Shown: positions 16,205 through 24,732, numbered from the stretch's first letter. The stretch: DNA of 35,619 bases from CAZHRJ01 sp964534765 (GCA_964534765.1 CAZHRJ010000012.1:1-35619); one strand, 5' to 3'. Notes: a model not told the origin generated them from the sequence alone. Numbers and translations: made by a program.

Positions 16205-17948
16205 GCCGCTCAGGATCGCCTATCTGACCTCGGAAGTGTCTCCTTTTTCGAAGACCGGCGGACTGGCGGACGTGTCCGGCACGCTGCCCGCGGCCCTCGC
16301 CGGGCTCGGACACACCGTCACCGTGGTTACACCGCTTTACGGGATCATTGACCGCGTGGCGCTGGGTTTAAGAATTATTTCCGGGCGTGGAGAGATTCCG
16401 GGTCTGGGCGGGACGGAGATCTGGGAGGGAAGATTGAAAGGCTCGATAGGCGAGCCGGGGGTGCGGGTGCTGTTTTTGGGCGCGGCGGCATTTGACCGGC
16501 CGGGAATCTATCAGGAGAACGGAAAGGATTATCCGGACAATGAAGTCCGATTCTCCTTCTTTTCCAGGGCAGCGCTGGCCCTCCTCAAACACCTCGGCGT
16601 TTGCCCGGACGTCATTCACGCCAATGACTGGCAGACCGCGCTGGCGCCGATCTATCTCAAAACAACGCATGGGTCCGACGAATTTTTCGGCCGCACCGGC
16701 AGCGTCCTGTCGATCCACAATCTGGCCTACCAGGGAGTTTTTGACGCCGGACGGTGGCGGGCGCTGGATCTTCCATCGGATTTTTTTCGGGCGACGGCGC
16801 TGGAGTACTACGGCAAGATCAACTTTTTGAAAGGCGGCATCCTCTTTTCCGATCTTCTGTCGACCGTCAGTCCGCGGTACGCGCAGGAAATCCAGACGCG
16901 CAGCGGCGGATGCGGGCTGGATGGCGTCCTGTCCGCGCGCAGGCAGACACTGGTTGGCGTTCTCAACGGAATTGACTACGCCGAGTGGAATCCCGGCGCG
17001 GCCGGCGGGCTTTTTCCGCCGTACGACGCCGACCGGCTGGACGTGAAAAGGGAAGCCCGAAAGCGGCTGCTGGAGAAGTTCGGTATTCCGATCGACAACA
17101 ACGGCCGCATCGGCGAAACGCCGATTCTGGGATGCGTGACCCGGCTCGACCCCCAAAAAGGATGTGATCTGCTCCTGCGGGCCCTGTTTCGGATTCTTCC
17201 CGGCACGCCGATGTATTTTGTCCTGTTGGGCAGCGGGTCGAAGGATCTGGAATCGGGATTCACGAATCTCGCGCGGCAATTTCCGGAAAAAGTCTGTCTG
17301 GCCTTGCGATTCGATCCGGAGTTGGCGAAAGTGATCTACGCGGGCAGTGATTTTTTCGCCATGCCGTCAAAATACGAGCCGTGCGGGCTGGGCCAGATGA
17401 TCGCCATGGCCTATGGCACGATTCCGGTCGTCCGACTGATTGGCGGACTGGCCGACACGGTCCGGCCTTTTAATGAGCGGACACTCGAAGGCAACGGATT
17501 CGGTATTACCAGCTACACGGCCAATGCCCTCGTGGACGCGTTGACCGGAGCCTTTCACGTGTATCACCAGTCGCCCGGCACGTTTCGAATTCTTCAACAG
17601 AACGCCATGCGGGAGCGGTTTACGTGGGAAGAGGCGGCCCGGCAATACGTGGATCTGTATCAGCGGGCCATGCGAATTCGACGGGAAGGAGGTGGTGGAG
17701 ACATGGTATCAAAAGTGGCCGACAGGCCGGAGGCGGTTTCTCTGATGTATGAGATCGGTGAGAGCGCGGGGAAAGTGTATCAGCATCTATTAAAGAAATC
17801 GGAAGGCGACAGTCTGGAGCAGATATCCAAGGGCGCCGGGCTGGAGATGACTGTCAGCGCGCTGGCCATTGGGTGGCTGGCGCGGGAGAACAATGTCGTC
17901 GTCGAGCGTAACGGCAGGAAAGTTCAGGCGAGACTGATCCGGCGGTAG
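16197..17948 (+). CDS. glgA: Glycogen synthase fused to a C-terminal winged-helix (DUF2582-like) domain
   Basis: Transfers glucose from ADP-glucose to the growing alpha-1,4-glucan. From the ATG at 16197 (583 aa), the GT5 N-domain has K-T-G-G-L (19-23) and HANDWQTAL; the C-domain has VTRLDPQKG and PSKYEPCGLGQ (390-400) with Glu394. A TTG at 16194 is an alternative start; GGAGG at 16183-16187 suits either. The catalytic part ends near residue 495. A Gly-rich linker (REGGGGD) then leads to an extra 81 residues (503-583: SLMYEIGESAGKVYQHLLKK, then LEQISKGAG and an NNVVVERNGR wing) that look like a DUF2582 winged helix. Typical GlgA is about 480-500 aa, so this is a fusion. See the internal start at 17703. 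Confidence 0.93.
   Translation: MTEPLRIAYLTSEVSPFSKTGGLADVSGTLPAALAGLGHTVTVVTPLYGIIDRVALGLRIISGRGEIPGLGGTEIWEGRLKGSIGEPGVRVLFLGAAAFDRPGIYQENGKDYPDNEVRFSFFSRAALALLKHLGVCPDVIHANDWQTALAPIYLKTTHGSDEFFGRTGSVLSIHNLAYQGVFDAGRWRALDLPSDFFRATALEYYGKINFLKGGILFSDLLSTVSPRYAQEIQTRSGGCGLDGVLSARRQTLVGVLNGIDYAEWNPGAAGGLFPPYDADRLDVKREARKRLLEKFGIPIDNNGRIGETPILGCVTRLDPQKGCDLLLRALFRILPGTPMYFVLLGSGSKDLESGFTNLARQFPEKVCLALRFDPELAKVIYAGSDFFAMPSKYEPCGLGQMIAMAYGTIPVVRLIGGLADTVRPFNERTLEGNGFGITSYTANALVDALTGAFHVYHQSPGTFRILQQNAMRERFTWEEAARQYVDLYQRAMRIRREGGGGDMVSKVADRPEAVSLMYEIGESAGKVYQHLLKKSEGDSLEQISKGAGLEMTVSALAIGWLARENNVVVERNGRKVQARLIRR
17687..17705 (+). promoter_or_regulatory. In-frame Shine-Dalgarno-like site and ATG at the GlgA/winged-helix junction
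   Basis: The sequence AGGAGGT (17687-17693) lies 9 bases before an in-frame ATG (17703-17705) that opens exactly the winged-helix domain. Initiation here would give a free 81-aa winged-helix protein besides the fusion. The same bases encode the Gly-Gly linker, so the match could be a by-product of glycine codons. Confidence 0.4.
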
Positions 17949-17973
17949 GCGCCGGTGTGCGGGTGGTGAGCCA

Positions 17974-18849
17974 GTGAAAAAGGTTTGGATCATCCTCCTT
18001 GGCGTTGTCGGCGTGATCGGTATCGCGGCGGCGGTGGGGTATTTCTTTTTCTGGGAGGATCTTCGTTTGTTGTTCGGCGGCGCTCCGGCCAAAACCGAGG
18101 CCGGCGCTGACCGGGGCGGCGTCAATCTGATGGAGGAATTCTCCGAGGCTGAATCTCCGGCCCAATCGGCGGGGGGGGTGTCTGGCGACGCGCCGCAGGA
18201 CGCGCCGGAGCAGGCGACGGAGGGCGCGGACGACGCATCCGAAGGCGGCGCCGATGGCGCCGTGGACCTGGCCGACGAACCGGAGGGGTCGACGCCGGCG
18301 GAAGGAGGCGCGGAGGGCGAGGCCGAAATAGAGGAGGAGCCGGAGGCGGCAGATGACCAGGGGGAGGAGAAAAAGCCTCTGACGCCCGCGCCCAAGAAGG
18401 CAGAGCCGGTGCCGACGCTGTCCCGAAAGGGTGAACCTGCGCCCGCACCGGCGGCCGCCAAACCGCCGCCCAAGCCAAAGCCCGAACCGGCGCCGCGGCC
18501 CAAACCACAGACCAAACCCGCTCCGGCAGCCGTGGAAAGACCTGCCGAACGGCGCGCCACCGTCGCTGAGCCGCGAGCCGAGCCGGCAGCGCCGTCAGGG
18601 TCCGCTCAGATTCAGAAACAGGCGCAGATACTGATTCAAAAACGAAAATATACCGAGGCGGAAAATCTCCTGCGCCAATTCCTGTCGACCCAGCCGGCGG
18701 ATGGGGATATTCATTTCATGATGGGATTTTTATACGTTCAGCAGAACCGCAAGGACCAGGCCGTCCCGCATTTTATCCGGGCGATGCAATTAGCCAAAGA
18801 TCCGACCATCCGAAAAATGGCGGAACAATACGTCCAAAAGCTTCGCTGA
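17974..18849 (+). CDS. Membrane-anchored protein with acidic/Pro-rich linker and C-terminal TPR
   Basis: A 291-aa protein from a GTG start. A single N-terminal membrane helix (about 4-26, VWIILLGVVGVIGIAAAVGYF) is followed by about 165 residues of low complexity: first Ala/Glu/Gly/Asp-rich, then a Pro/Lys/Ala-rich stretch (PPPKPKPEPAPRPKPQTKP) resembling TonB-type periplasmic spacers. The last 85 residues hold roughly two TPR units (QAQILIQKRKYTEAENLLRQ and DGDIHFMMGFLYVQQNRKD). The topology suggests a TPR domain held away from the inner membrane on a flexible stalk; the binding partner is unknown. It starts 25 bases after glgA. A run of eight G (18171-18178) lies inside the linker coding region. 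Confidence 0.75.
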   Translation: MKKVWIILLGVVGVIGIAAAVGYFFFWEDLRLLFGGAPAKTEAGADRGGVNLMEEFSEAESPAQSAGGVSGDAPQDAPEQATEGADDASEGGADGAVDLADEPEGSTPAEGGAEGEAEIEEEPEAADDQGEEKKPLTPAPKKAEPVPTLSRKGEPAPAPAAAKPPPKPKPEPAPRPKPQTKPAPAAVERPAERRATVAEPRAEPAAPSGSAQIQKQAQILIQKRKYTEAENLLRQFLSTQPADGDIHFMMGFLYVQQNRKDQAVPHFIRAMQLAKDPTIRKMAEQYVQKLR

Positions 18850-18889
18850 CCTGCTCCCCGATCGACCCTCCCGGCGGCGCGACTCGGCA

Positions 18890-19615
18890 ATGGCTTTTCT
18901 GGAACTTCACAACCTAACCAAAACGTTCTCCGAAATCACCGCCGTCGACGGGCTGTCTCTTTCGGTCGACCGCGGCGCCATCTATGTTTTGCTCGGCCCC
19001 AACGGCGCGGGCAAGACAACGACGTTTCGGATGATCGCGGGTGTCACTCCGGCCAGCAGCGGGGAAATCCGGGTGGACGGGCAGTCAATCGAAAAGAATC
19101 CGACCGAGGTCAAATCCAAATTCTATTATATTCCTGACCGGCCCTATTTATACGAAAAGTTGACGGGGCGGGAATATCTAGAGTTTCTGATCAACATTTA
19201 TCGCCGGGGCGACGTTGATTCCCTGAAGGGATTGCTGCGAGAATTTGAAATCAGCCACCGGATGGACCATTTGATCGAGTCCTATTCGCACGGGATGCGT
19301 CAGAAACTTCTGCTCGCGGCGGCGTTCATGTTGAACCCGCCTCTTCTGATCGTGGACGAACCGCTCATTGGCCTCGATCCCAAGAGCGCCGCCATTCTTC
19401 GGCGAACGCTCGTCGATTTTGTAAGGGACGGCCGCCTGGTCCTGGTTTCAACCCATCAGCTGGCGCTGGCGGAGGCCATCGCCACCCGGGTCGGCATCCT
19501 GCACAAGGGCCGGTTGCTGGCCGAAGGCACGCACGACCACATCAACGAGCTGGCGGCGAAAGAAAATCTGGAGGAGGCCTTTCTGGCGCTGACCTCAGAT
19601 CAGGACGATTTTTGA
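18890..19615 (+). CDS. ABC transporter ATP-binding protein, ABC-2 exporter type, without adjacent permease
   Basis: A 241-aa ATPase with Walker A GPNGAGKT (36-43), signature YSHGMRQ (132-138), Walker B LLIVDEP (152-158) and the H-loop His in VLVSTHQ. The Q-loop position reads YYIPDRPYLYEKLTG, with D where Gln is usual, a variant I recall from ABC-2 type ATPases. Normally such an ATPase pairs with a membrane permease, but none lies on either side: upstream is the TPR protein and downstream is a convergent phosphoesterase whose end overlaps this gene by 21 bases. The substrate is unknown; the partner must be elsewhere. Confidence 0.88.
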   Translation: MAFLELHNLTKTFSEITAVDGLSLSVDRGAIYVLLGPNGAGKTTTFRMIAGVTPASSGEIRVDGQSIEKNPTEVKSKFYYIPDRPYLYEKLTGREYLEFLINIYRRGDVDSLKGLLREFEISHRMDHLIESYSHGMRQKLLLAAAFMLNPPLLIVDEPLIGLDPKSAAILRRTLVDFVRDGRLVLVSTHQLALAEAIATRVGILHKGRLLAEGTHDHINELAAKENLEEAFLALTSDQDDF

Positions 19616-20758
19616 TATTTCGGTGGGCGCGCCGAATCGGATCGGCGGACCCCAGGTGCCGGCGCCGCGGCTGACATAAATCTGAGTCCGGCCGCGCCGA
19701 TGGAGGCCGGAAAGGTAGGGTTGCGCCGCCATGACGATGGCGCCGAATGGCCAGATCTGACCGCCGTGCGTATGGCCCGACAACTGCAAATCAACGCCTG
19801 ATTCGACGGCCGCTTGAATCTCCTTTGGCTGATGAACAAGGAGGACAACCGGCAGATCCGCGCGGTTGGATGCGAGAGCCATCGGAATATTGGGTTTCTC
19901 CTGCGAGGAAAACCTTCCGGCCGTGCGATCCGGGACGCCGGCGACATACACCCCATCCGCCACCGGCCGGCCGGAATTGTTCAACACCACACATCCCAGG
20001 GACTCAATGGCCGGAATCCATGGATCGATGCCGACATAATATTCGTGATTGCCCGTGACAAAAAAAGTCCCGTACCGGGATCTCAATCGACCGATGGGTT
20101 CGACCTTGCTCCATATCTCAGCAACGCTTCCGTCCACAAGATCTCCCGTCACCGCGATGAGATCGGGCTTGAGCGCGTTTGTCCGCTCGACCAGCCGCTC
20201 GATAAACCGCCGATGGGTCCAGGGCGCGATATGAAGATCCGTCAATTGAACGATCGTCAGGCCGGAAAGGCCCGGCGGAAGGCGGTCGATGGTAACCGGG
20301 GTTTCGGTTATTTCGGGATCATCATGAACGCCGATCGATCCATAAATCAGGCACCCGCCGCCGACGGCCATCGTCGACGCCGCCAGCGCCTGGTTGAGAA
20401 ACAGCCGGCGCGACGGATCGAACGGGGGCGAGGACTTCAGCAAGCCGAGGGCGCTGCGGGCGAGGGGTATGATTTCGAGAATGAGGCGGCAGCAGACGAG
20501 AAAAAATACAACGGCAAGCCACGTAAACAGGCAGAGATACATCATGCGGTCGACCGGCTGACCCACGTTTCCGCGGAGAAAAAACAGGACAGGGAACATC
20601 AGCGTCGCTCCAACGAATACCCAGCCGATGAATCGTGCCGGACGTTTGGGCACAGCCGTATCCCGGACAAACCGTATCCAGAAATAGGCGTGAAGTACCG
20701 CCGACCCGCACATCATGATGCTCATAAACATCGCCCATAAAAGCCACGATCGATTCAT
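19595..20758 (-). CDS. Membrane-bound metallophosphoesterase (YaeI/YkuE-like)
   Basis: A 387-aa protein from the ATG at 20758. Residues 1-140 contain about four membrane helices (near 5-29, 42-61, 72-95 and 124-142). A calcineurin-like phosphoesterase domain follows, with all metal motifs: DLH (174-176), GDLVDG (205-210), GNHEYY (236-241), LLVHQP (His309) and SGHTHGGQ (327-334). The closest known relatives are the YaeI/YkuE group, some of which act on the UDP-linked lipid A precursor or other lipid-linked phosphates. The substrate here is undetermined. A reading extended to 20956 would run through the helicase promoter and start and adds no conserved sequence. The 3' end overlaps the convergent ABC gene by 21 bases. 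Confidence 0.87.
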   Translation of the reverse strand: MNRSWLLWAMFMSIMMCGSAVLHAYFWIRFVRDTAVPKRPARFIGWVFVGATLMFPVLFFLRGNVGQPVDRMMYLCLFTWLAVVFFLVCCRLILEIIPLARSALGLLKSSPPFDPSRRLFLNQALAASTMAVGGGCLIYGSIGVHDDPEITETPVTIDRLPPGLSGLTIVQLTDLHIAPWTHRRFIERLVERTNALKPDLIAVTGDLVDGSVAEIWSKVEPIGRLRSRYGTFFVTGNHEYYVGIDPWIPAIESLGCVVLNNSGRPVADGVYVAGVPDRTAGRFSSQEKPNIPMALASNRADLPVVLLVHQPKEIQAAVESGVDLQLSGHTHGGQIWPFGAIVMAAQPYLSGLHRRGRTQIYVSRGAGTWGPPIRFGAPTEISKIVLI

Positions 20759-20855
20759 GACGAGGCCATAATATCTATCAGCCGCGTCCAATGCATCAGC
20801 AACCCCTGGCACCGTCTTCTCATTGATTGCTGTCCCTATTGATTGATGCACAGAT

Positions 20856-20885
20856 TTGACTGCGAAGTAACAACGCTGATACGAT
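20856..20885 (+). promoter_or_regulatory. Candidate sigma-70 promoter for the DEAD-box helicase
   Basis: TTGACT (20856-20861) and TACGAT (20880-20885) are separated by 18 bases, close to the TTGACA/TATAAT consensus. The predicted transcript would begin about 15 bases before the helicase ATG, and no clear ribosome binding site precedes that ATG, so the leader would be very short. This is the only well-matched promoter noticed in the larger gaps. Confidence 0.45.
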
Positions 20886-20906
20886 GCGGGCGCGTCAAAA
20901 AATGAT

Positions 20907-22100
20907 ATGGATTCATTCACGCAGTTTATGGATCTTCCGATTTCCGATGTCCTCAAGGCGAATCTGAAGCATCTTGGAATTGAACAACCGACGCCGATTC
21001 AGGCCAGCGCCATCCCGAAAATTCTGGACGGCCGGGATCTGATCGGGCAGTCCCAGACGGGCAGCGGCAAGACCGCGGCGTATCTGCTCCCGGTCATCGC
21101 CCGGCTCGACCCGGCCGTGCCCCAGGTTCAGTCGATCGTCCTGACGCCGACCCGGGAGCTGTGCGTTCAGGTGGCCGAGGTAGCCAACGAGCTGGTGCAT
21201 GGAACGGGCATCCGGGTGATGGCGATTTTCGGAGGGTTTTCCATCGAGATCCAGTGCGCGGCCCTCAAGCAGGGCGTCCAGCTGGTGCTCGGAACGCCCG
21301 GCCGGGTCAAGGACCTGATGATGCGAGGGCGGCTGGACCTGTCAACCGTGCGGCATTTTATTCTGGACGAAGCCGACGAGATGCTGGACATGGGATTTCT
21401 CAACGACATCACCTACATCGCCAACCGGACACCCAAGCAGCGGCAAAATCTCCTGTTTTCGGCCACCATGCCGCCTCCGGTCAAACAGCTCATCAACGAT
21501 TACATGAACCACCCGGAACACATCGCCATCAAACAGGAAACCCGCACCGCCGACACCATTTCCCACAAATTCGTCCAGACGTCACCGCCCGAAAAAATTC
21601 GCGCCATCGCGACTCTTCTCAGGGAAGTCAACCCGGATTCGGTCCTCATCTTCTGCAACAAAAAACACAGCGTCCCCTCCATCGCCCGGTCCCTTCGAAG
21701 CGCCTTTCCACAGGTCGAATTTCTGCACGGCGGGCTTCAGCAGGACGAGCGGATGCGGATCATGCGCCATTTCCGGGACGGCCGGATCCGGCTTTTGGTC
21801 TGCACGGATGTGGCGGCCCGTGGACTGGACATTCTGACGATTTCGCTGGTCGTCAATTACGACCTGCCGCCCGATCCCGATGTGTACGTCCACCGCGTGG
21901 GCCGTACGGGCCGGATCGGCGAAAAAGGCATGGCGGTGAGCATGGTCTCGAACTCCGAGATGGCGTTTATGCGCAGAATCGAATCCCACGCCCGAATCCG
22001 GATGGAGCCTTATCCGATGACGCTCGTGAAAGCGGCCTCCGACCAGAAAAAATCCCGCCCGTACAGAGGGCATGACCGGCATAGGGGCCGGCGGCGATGA
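20907..22100 (+). CDS. DEAD-box ATP-dependent RNA helicase
   Basis: A 397-aa RNA helicase of the RhlE/CshA/DeaD type. All motifs are present: Q motif GIEQPTPIQ (24-32), motif I SQTGSGKT (49-56), Ia PTRELCVQ (81-88), Ib GTPGR (129-133), II DEAD (154-157), III SAT (185-187), IV VLIFCNKK, V TDVAARGLDI and VI HRVGRTGRIG. It stops soon after the second RecA domain with a short basic tail (KKSRPYRGHDRHRGRRR), a minimal RhlE-like form that lacks the C-terminal RNA-binding domain of DeaD. Likely roles are RNA remodelling, ribosome assembly or mRNA decay. Its last 91 bases overlap the 3' end of the convergent glycosylase gene. Confidence 0.93.
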   Translation: MDSFTQFMDLPISDVLKANLKHLGIEQPTPIQASAIPKILDGRDLIGQSQTGSGKTAAYLLPVIARLDPAVPQVQSIVLTPTRELCVQVAEVANELVHGTGIRVMAIFGGFSIEIQCAALKQGVQLVLGTPGRVKDLMMRGRLDLSTVRHFILDEADEMLDMGFLNDITYIANRTPKQRQNLLFSATMPPPVKQLINDYMNHPEHIAIKQETRTADTISHKFVQTSPPEKIRAIATLLREVNPDSVLIFCNKKHSVPSIARSLRSAFPQVEFLHGGLQQDERMRIMRHFRDGRIRLLVCTDVAARGLDILTISLVVNYDLPPDPDVYVHRVGRTGRIGEKGMAVSMVSNSEMAFMRRIESHARIRMEPYPMTLVKAASDQKKSRPYRGHDRHRGRRR

Positions 22101-22777
22101 CAGTAGGTTTTTCCAATCTCCACGATCTGCGCGTGATAATCGTTCCATAACGGGACGCGGGGAGGCAGCGCCGCCTCCAATTGTTTCCGGATCGTCTCAT
22201 ACGGCTCATTGCCCGAAATCCATCCATGCCGGCTAAAAACGCGGCGCGTGTACGCGTCCACGACGAAGACCGGTTTTTCCAGCGCGTACAGGAGAATGGA
22301 ATCAGCCGTTTCGGGGCCGATGCCGTTCACGGAAAGAAGCGCGGCGCGCGCGCGATCGACATCCATGTGTCTCATCCGGTCAAGTTGCCCCGCCTTCGAC
22401 GGCCGACGGCCAAGAAAAGCGATCCAGTTTTTCAGTTTGATGGCCTTCTGATTGAAATAACCCGACGGCCGGATCAGCCGCGCCAGCCGGGCGCGAGGGA
22501 TTCGGCGAATTTTTTCAAACGACAGCGCGCCCCGGCGGTGCAGGTTCAGGATCGCCTTTTCGACATTGGTCCATGCGGTGTTCTGGGTCAGGATGGCTCC
22601 GATGGATATTTCAAACCGTTGGCCGGCCGTCAGCCGGCGGCGCCGCGGATCATAGACCGGCCGGTCGGACTGACCCGCTCCGGGCCGGAGCGCCGGCCAC
22701 CAGCCCCGCGGACCGAAATGCCGTTTCATGGCGAGATAGATCCGTCGAAGTCGAGCCGCGGGACGCATGGTCGTCAT
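22010..22777 (-). CDS. HhH-GPD DNA glycosylase (endonuclease III-like)
   Basis: A 255-aa base-excision-repair glycosylase of the endonuclease III superfamily. The helix-hairpin-helix LLSVNGIGPETADS (148-160) and catalytic Asp174 (FVVDAYTRRV) are clear, as is the early motif ISIGAILTQNTAW. The lyase Lys of endonuclease III (G-R-K-T-A) is Glu156 here (G-P-E-T-A), suggesting a monofunctional glycosylase. The C-terminus has Cys226, Cys233 and Cys236 in iron-sulfur spacing (C-x6-C-x2-C) but no fourth Cys. I recall this three-Cys form from a subfamily near MagIII-type alkyl-base glycosylases; the substrate is uncertain. It diverges from hisG by 64 bases and converges on the helicase gene with a 91-base overlap. 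Confidence 0.85.
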   Translation of the reverse strand: MTTMRPAARLRRIYLAMKRHFGPRGWWPALRPGAGQSDRPVYDPRRRRLTAGQRFEISIGAILTQNTAWTNVEKAILNLHRRGALSFEKIRRIPRARLARLIRPSGYFNQKAIKLKNWIAFLGRRPSKAGQLDRMRHMDVDRARAALLSVNGIGPETADSILLYALEKPVFVVDAYTRRVFSRHGWISGNEPYETIRKQLEAALPPRVPLWNDYHAQIVEIGKTYCHRRRPLCRSCPLYGRDFFWSEAAFTSVIG

Positions 22778-22841
22778 GGCCGGGATGTAGCACGCCCACC
22801 GGCAGATTGCAACTTGTCCGTCGAAGAGTTAGTTTCGCCGC

Positions 22842-23459
22842 ATGATCCGAATCGCTCTGGCGAAGGGCAAATTGTTCGACGAAGCCATTGATCTCATGGA
22901 AAAGTCCGGAATATCCGTCCCGGCCGACGTCCGGGATCCGCGCAAGCTCCATGTGACGGACAAAACCGGCGGCCGGACGTTTCTCGCCGTCCGCGCGCAG
23001 GACGTGCCGACGTATGTATCTCAAGGCGCCGCGGATGTCGGAGTGGTGGGCCGGGACGTTCTGATGGAGCAGGAATCCGATCTCTATCAAATGCTCGATC
23101 TCGGCGTCGGCGCCTGCCGGCTGGTTCTGGCGGCGAAGGATCCGGCTGTTCTGGGCCGGAGCGGGGCGCTGCGAGTCGCCACGAAATACCCGGCCCTGAC
23201 CAACGCCTATTTTCTGAAAAAGGGCCGGGCCTGTTCAGTGATCAAGCTGTACGGTTCGGTGGAGCTGGCGCCGCTGGTGAATCTAGCCGACGCGATCGTG
23301 GACCTGGTGTCGACCGGCGAGACGCTGCGGGCCAACGGGCTGGTTGTGATCGAGGAAATTCTCCGGTCGACCGCGATACTGGTGGTCAACCGGGTGAGTT
23401 TAAAAATGAGCAAGTCGACGGTGGAAGAATTCATCGCCACGATCAAACGAGTGATCTGA
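22842..23459 (+). CDS. hisG: ATP phosphoribosyltransferase, short form (catalytic subunit)
   Basis: Catalyses the first committed step of histidine synthesis, joining ATP and PRPP. At 205 aa it is the short form (HisG_S) lacking the C-terminal regulatory domain: RIALAKGKLFDEAIDLMEKSG at the N-terminus, AADVGVVGRDVLMEQ, and the PRPP-binding region near DAIVDLVSTGETLRANGL (about 150-168). Short HisG works with the HisRS-like subunit HisZ, which is not in this window. The gene opens the long plus-strand series; hisD starts 4 bases after its stop. The 64-base upstream region shows no his leader peptide or attenuator. Confidence 0.95.
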   Translation: MIRIALAKGKLFDEAIDLMEKSGISVPADVRDPRKLHVTDKTGGRTFLAVRAQDVPTYVSQGAADVGVVGRDVLMEQESDLYQMLDLGVGACRLVLAAKDPAVLGRSGALRVATKYPALTNAYFLKKGRACSVIKLYGSVELAPLVNLADAIVDLVSTGETLRANGLVVIEEILRSTAILVVNRVSLKMSKSTVEEFIATIKRVI

Positions 23460-23463
23460 TTCC

Positions 23464-24732
23464 ATGACCATCCGATGCGGAGCATCCGCTTTCGCCGATC
23501 TTCCCGCCTATTTCCGTCTGCGGGGAAAACTTCTCCAGCAGGGCCGGCGAGGCCTGTCCGGCGACCCCGCGGAAAAAACGGCCCGCGAGGTGCTCAGGCA
23601 GGTCCGAATCGCCGGCGACCGGGCGGTCCTGTCCTATACGCGCCGGTGGGACAAGGCGAGACTGAGGAGTCTCAGGGTCAGCGGGGAGGAATTTCGGGCC
23701 GCCGAGAAGTTTGTGACGGCGGAGGACCGCGCGGTGATGGAGGCGGTGGCGCGGCGGTTTCGCCAATTTTACAACGCGCAGCATCTTCGCGGCGCGCCTT
23801 TTGTGGACCACAGCGGGTTCTACTCCGAGCGAGTCACGCCGCTTGACCGGGTCGGCCTCTATGTTCCCGGCGGGCGGCACAGTCTGATCTCATCGCTTTT
23901 CATGCAGGCCATCCCGGCCGACGTCGCGGACGTCCCGGAACGGTTCGTGGCAACGCCACCGCGGCCGGACGGAAAAATCCCGCCGCTCCTTCTTGCGGCG
24001 GCCCGAATCGCGAACGTCACGGCCGTATTCAAAATGGGCGGGGCGCAGGCGATCGCGGCGTTTGCCTGTGGAACCCGGACCGTTCCGAAGGTCGACAAGG
24101 TATTCGGCCCCGGAAACCGGTACGTGACGGCGGCGAAGCGACTGGTGTTTGGAGACGTCGGAATCGACATGCTAGCGGGTCCATCGGAACTGGTCGTGAT
24201 CGCTGACGAAACCGCCCGGCCGGTCTTCGTCGCCGAAGATCTCCTCGCCCAGTCCGAACACGGACCGGACAGTCTATCCCTTCTTCTGACCGATTCACCC
24301 GCTCTGGCCGGCGCCGTCCGGGACATTCTTCAGGTAGAGGGCGGGTCGTATTTAAAGCAAATCTTCATCTCCGTCCTGGCATCGCCGCAGGCGTGTTGTG
24401 AGGCGGCCGCGAAGGCCGCGCCGGAACATGTGAGCCTCCAGGTCCGGGAGCCGGAAAAACTCCTGCCACTCGTCGGGCCGGCCGGAGCGATTTTTCTGGG
24501 TCCAACGGCCGTCGCCTACGGCGACTACATCGCCGGACCCAACCACACGCTTCCCACCGCCGGCGCGGCGCGCTTTTCGTCGCCGCTGGCGCTCGAATCG
24601 TTTTTTCGCCGCAGTTCCATCCTATCGGTCCGCGACCCGGACGGAGAACTCACGCGCCTGGGCGCCATCATGGCCGAGTGGGAGGGCCTGAGCCACCACG
24701 CCCGGTCGCTTCGGGCGCGCCGGGCGCCATGA
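23464..24732 (+). CDS. hisD: Histidinol dehydrogenase
   Basis: Carries out the last two steps of histidine synthesis, oxidising histidinol to histidine with NAD+ and zinc. The 422-aa protein has the family landmarks RVGLYVPGG, VFGPGNRYVTAAKRLVFGDVGIDMLAGPSE, EDLLAQSEHGPDS with the zinc-binding Gln and His, and AGPNHTLPTAGAARFSSPL near the C-terminus. The Gly-Pro-Asn-His stretch matches the G-x-N-H-V-L-P-T family motif. It ends in an ATGA overlap with hisC, indicating translational coupling. The ATG start lies 4 bases after hisG. Confidence 0.96.
   Translation: MTIRCGASAFADLPAYFRLRGKLLQQGRRGLSGDPAEKTAREVLRQVRIAGDRAVLSYTRRWDKARLRSLRVSGEEFRAAEKFVTAEDRAVMEAVARRFRQFYNAQHLRGAPFVDHSGFYSERVTPLDRVGLYVPGGRHSLISSLFMQAIPADVADVPERFVATPPRPDGKIPPLLLAAARIANVTAVFKMGGAQAIAAFACGTRTVPKVDKVFGPGNRYVTAAKRLVFGDVGIDMLAGPSELVVIADETARPVFVAEDLLAQSEHGPDSLSLLLTDSPALAGAVRDILQVEGGSYLKQIFISVLASPQACCEAAAKAAPEHVSLQVREPEKLLPLVGPAGAIFLGPTAVAYGDYIAGPNHTLPTAGAARFSSPLALESFFRRSSILSVRDPDGELTRLGAIMAEWEGLSHHARSLRARRAP

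Noticed and set aside
20759..20956. 66-residue N-terminal extension of the metallophosphoesterase
   Set aside because: It crosses the helicase start and the candidate promoter, has no conserved features, and the first membrane helix directly follows the ATG at 20758.
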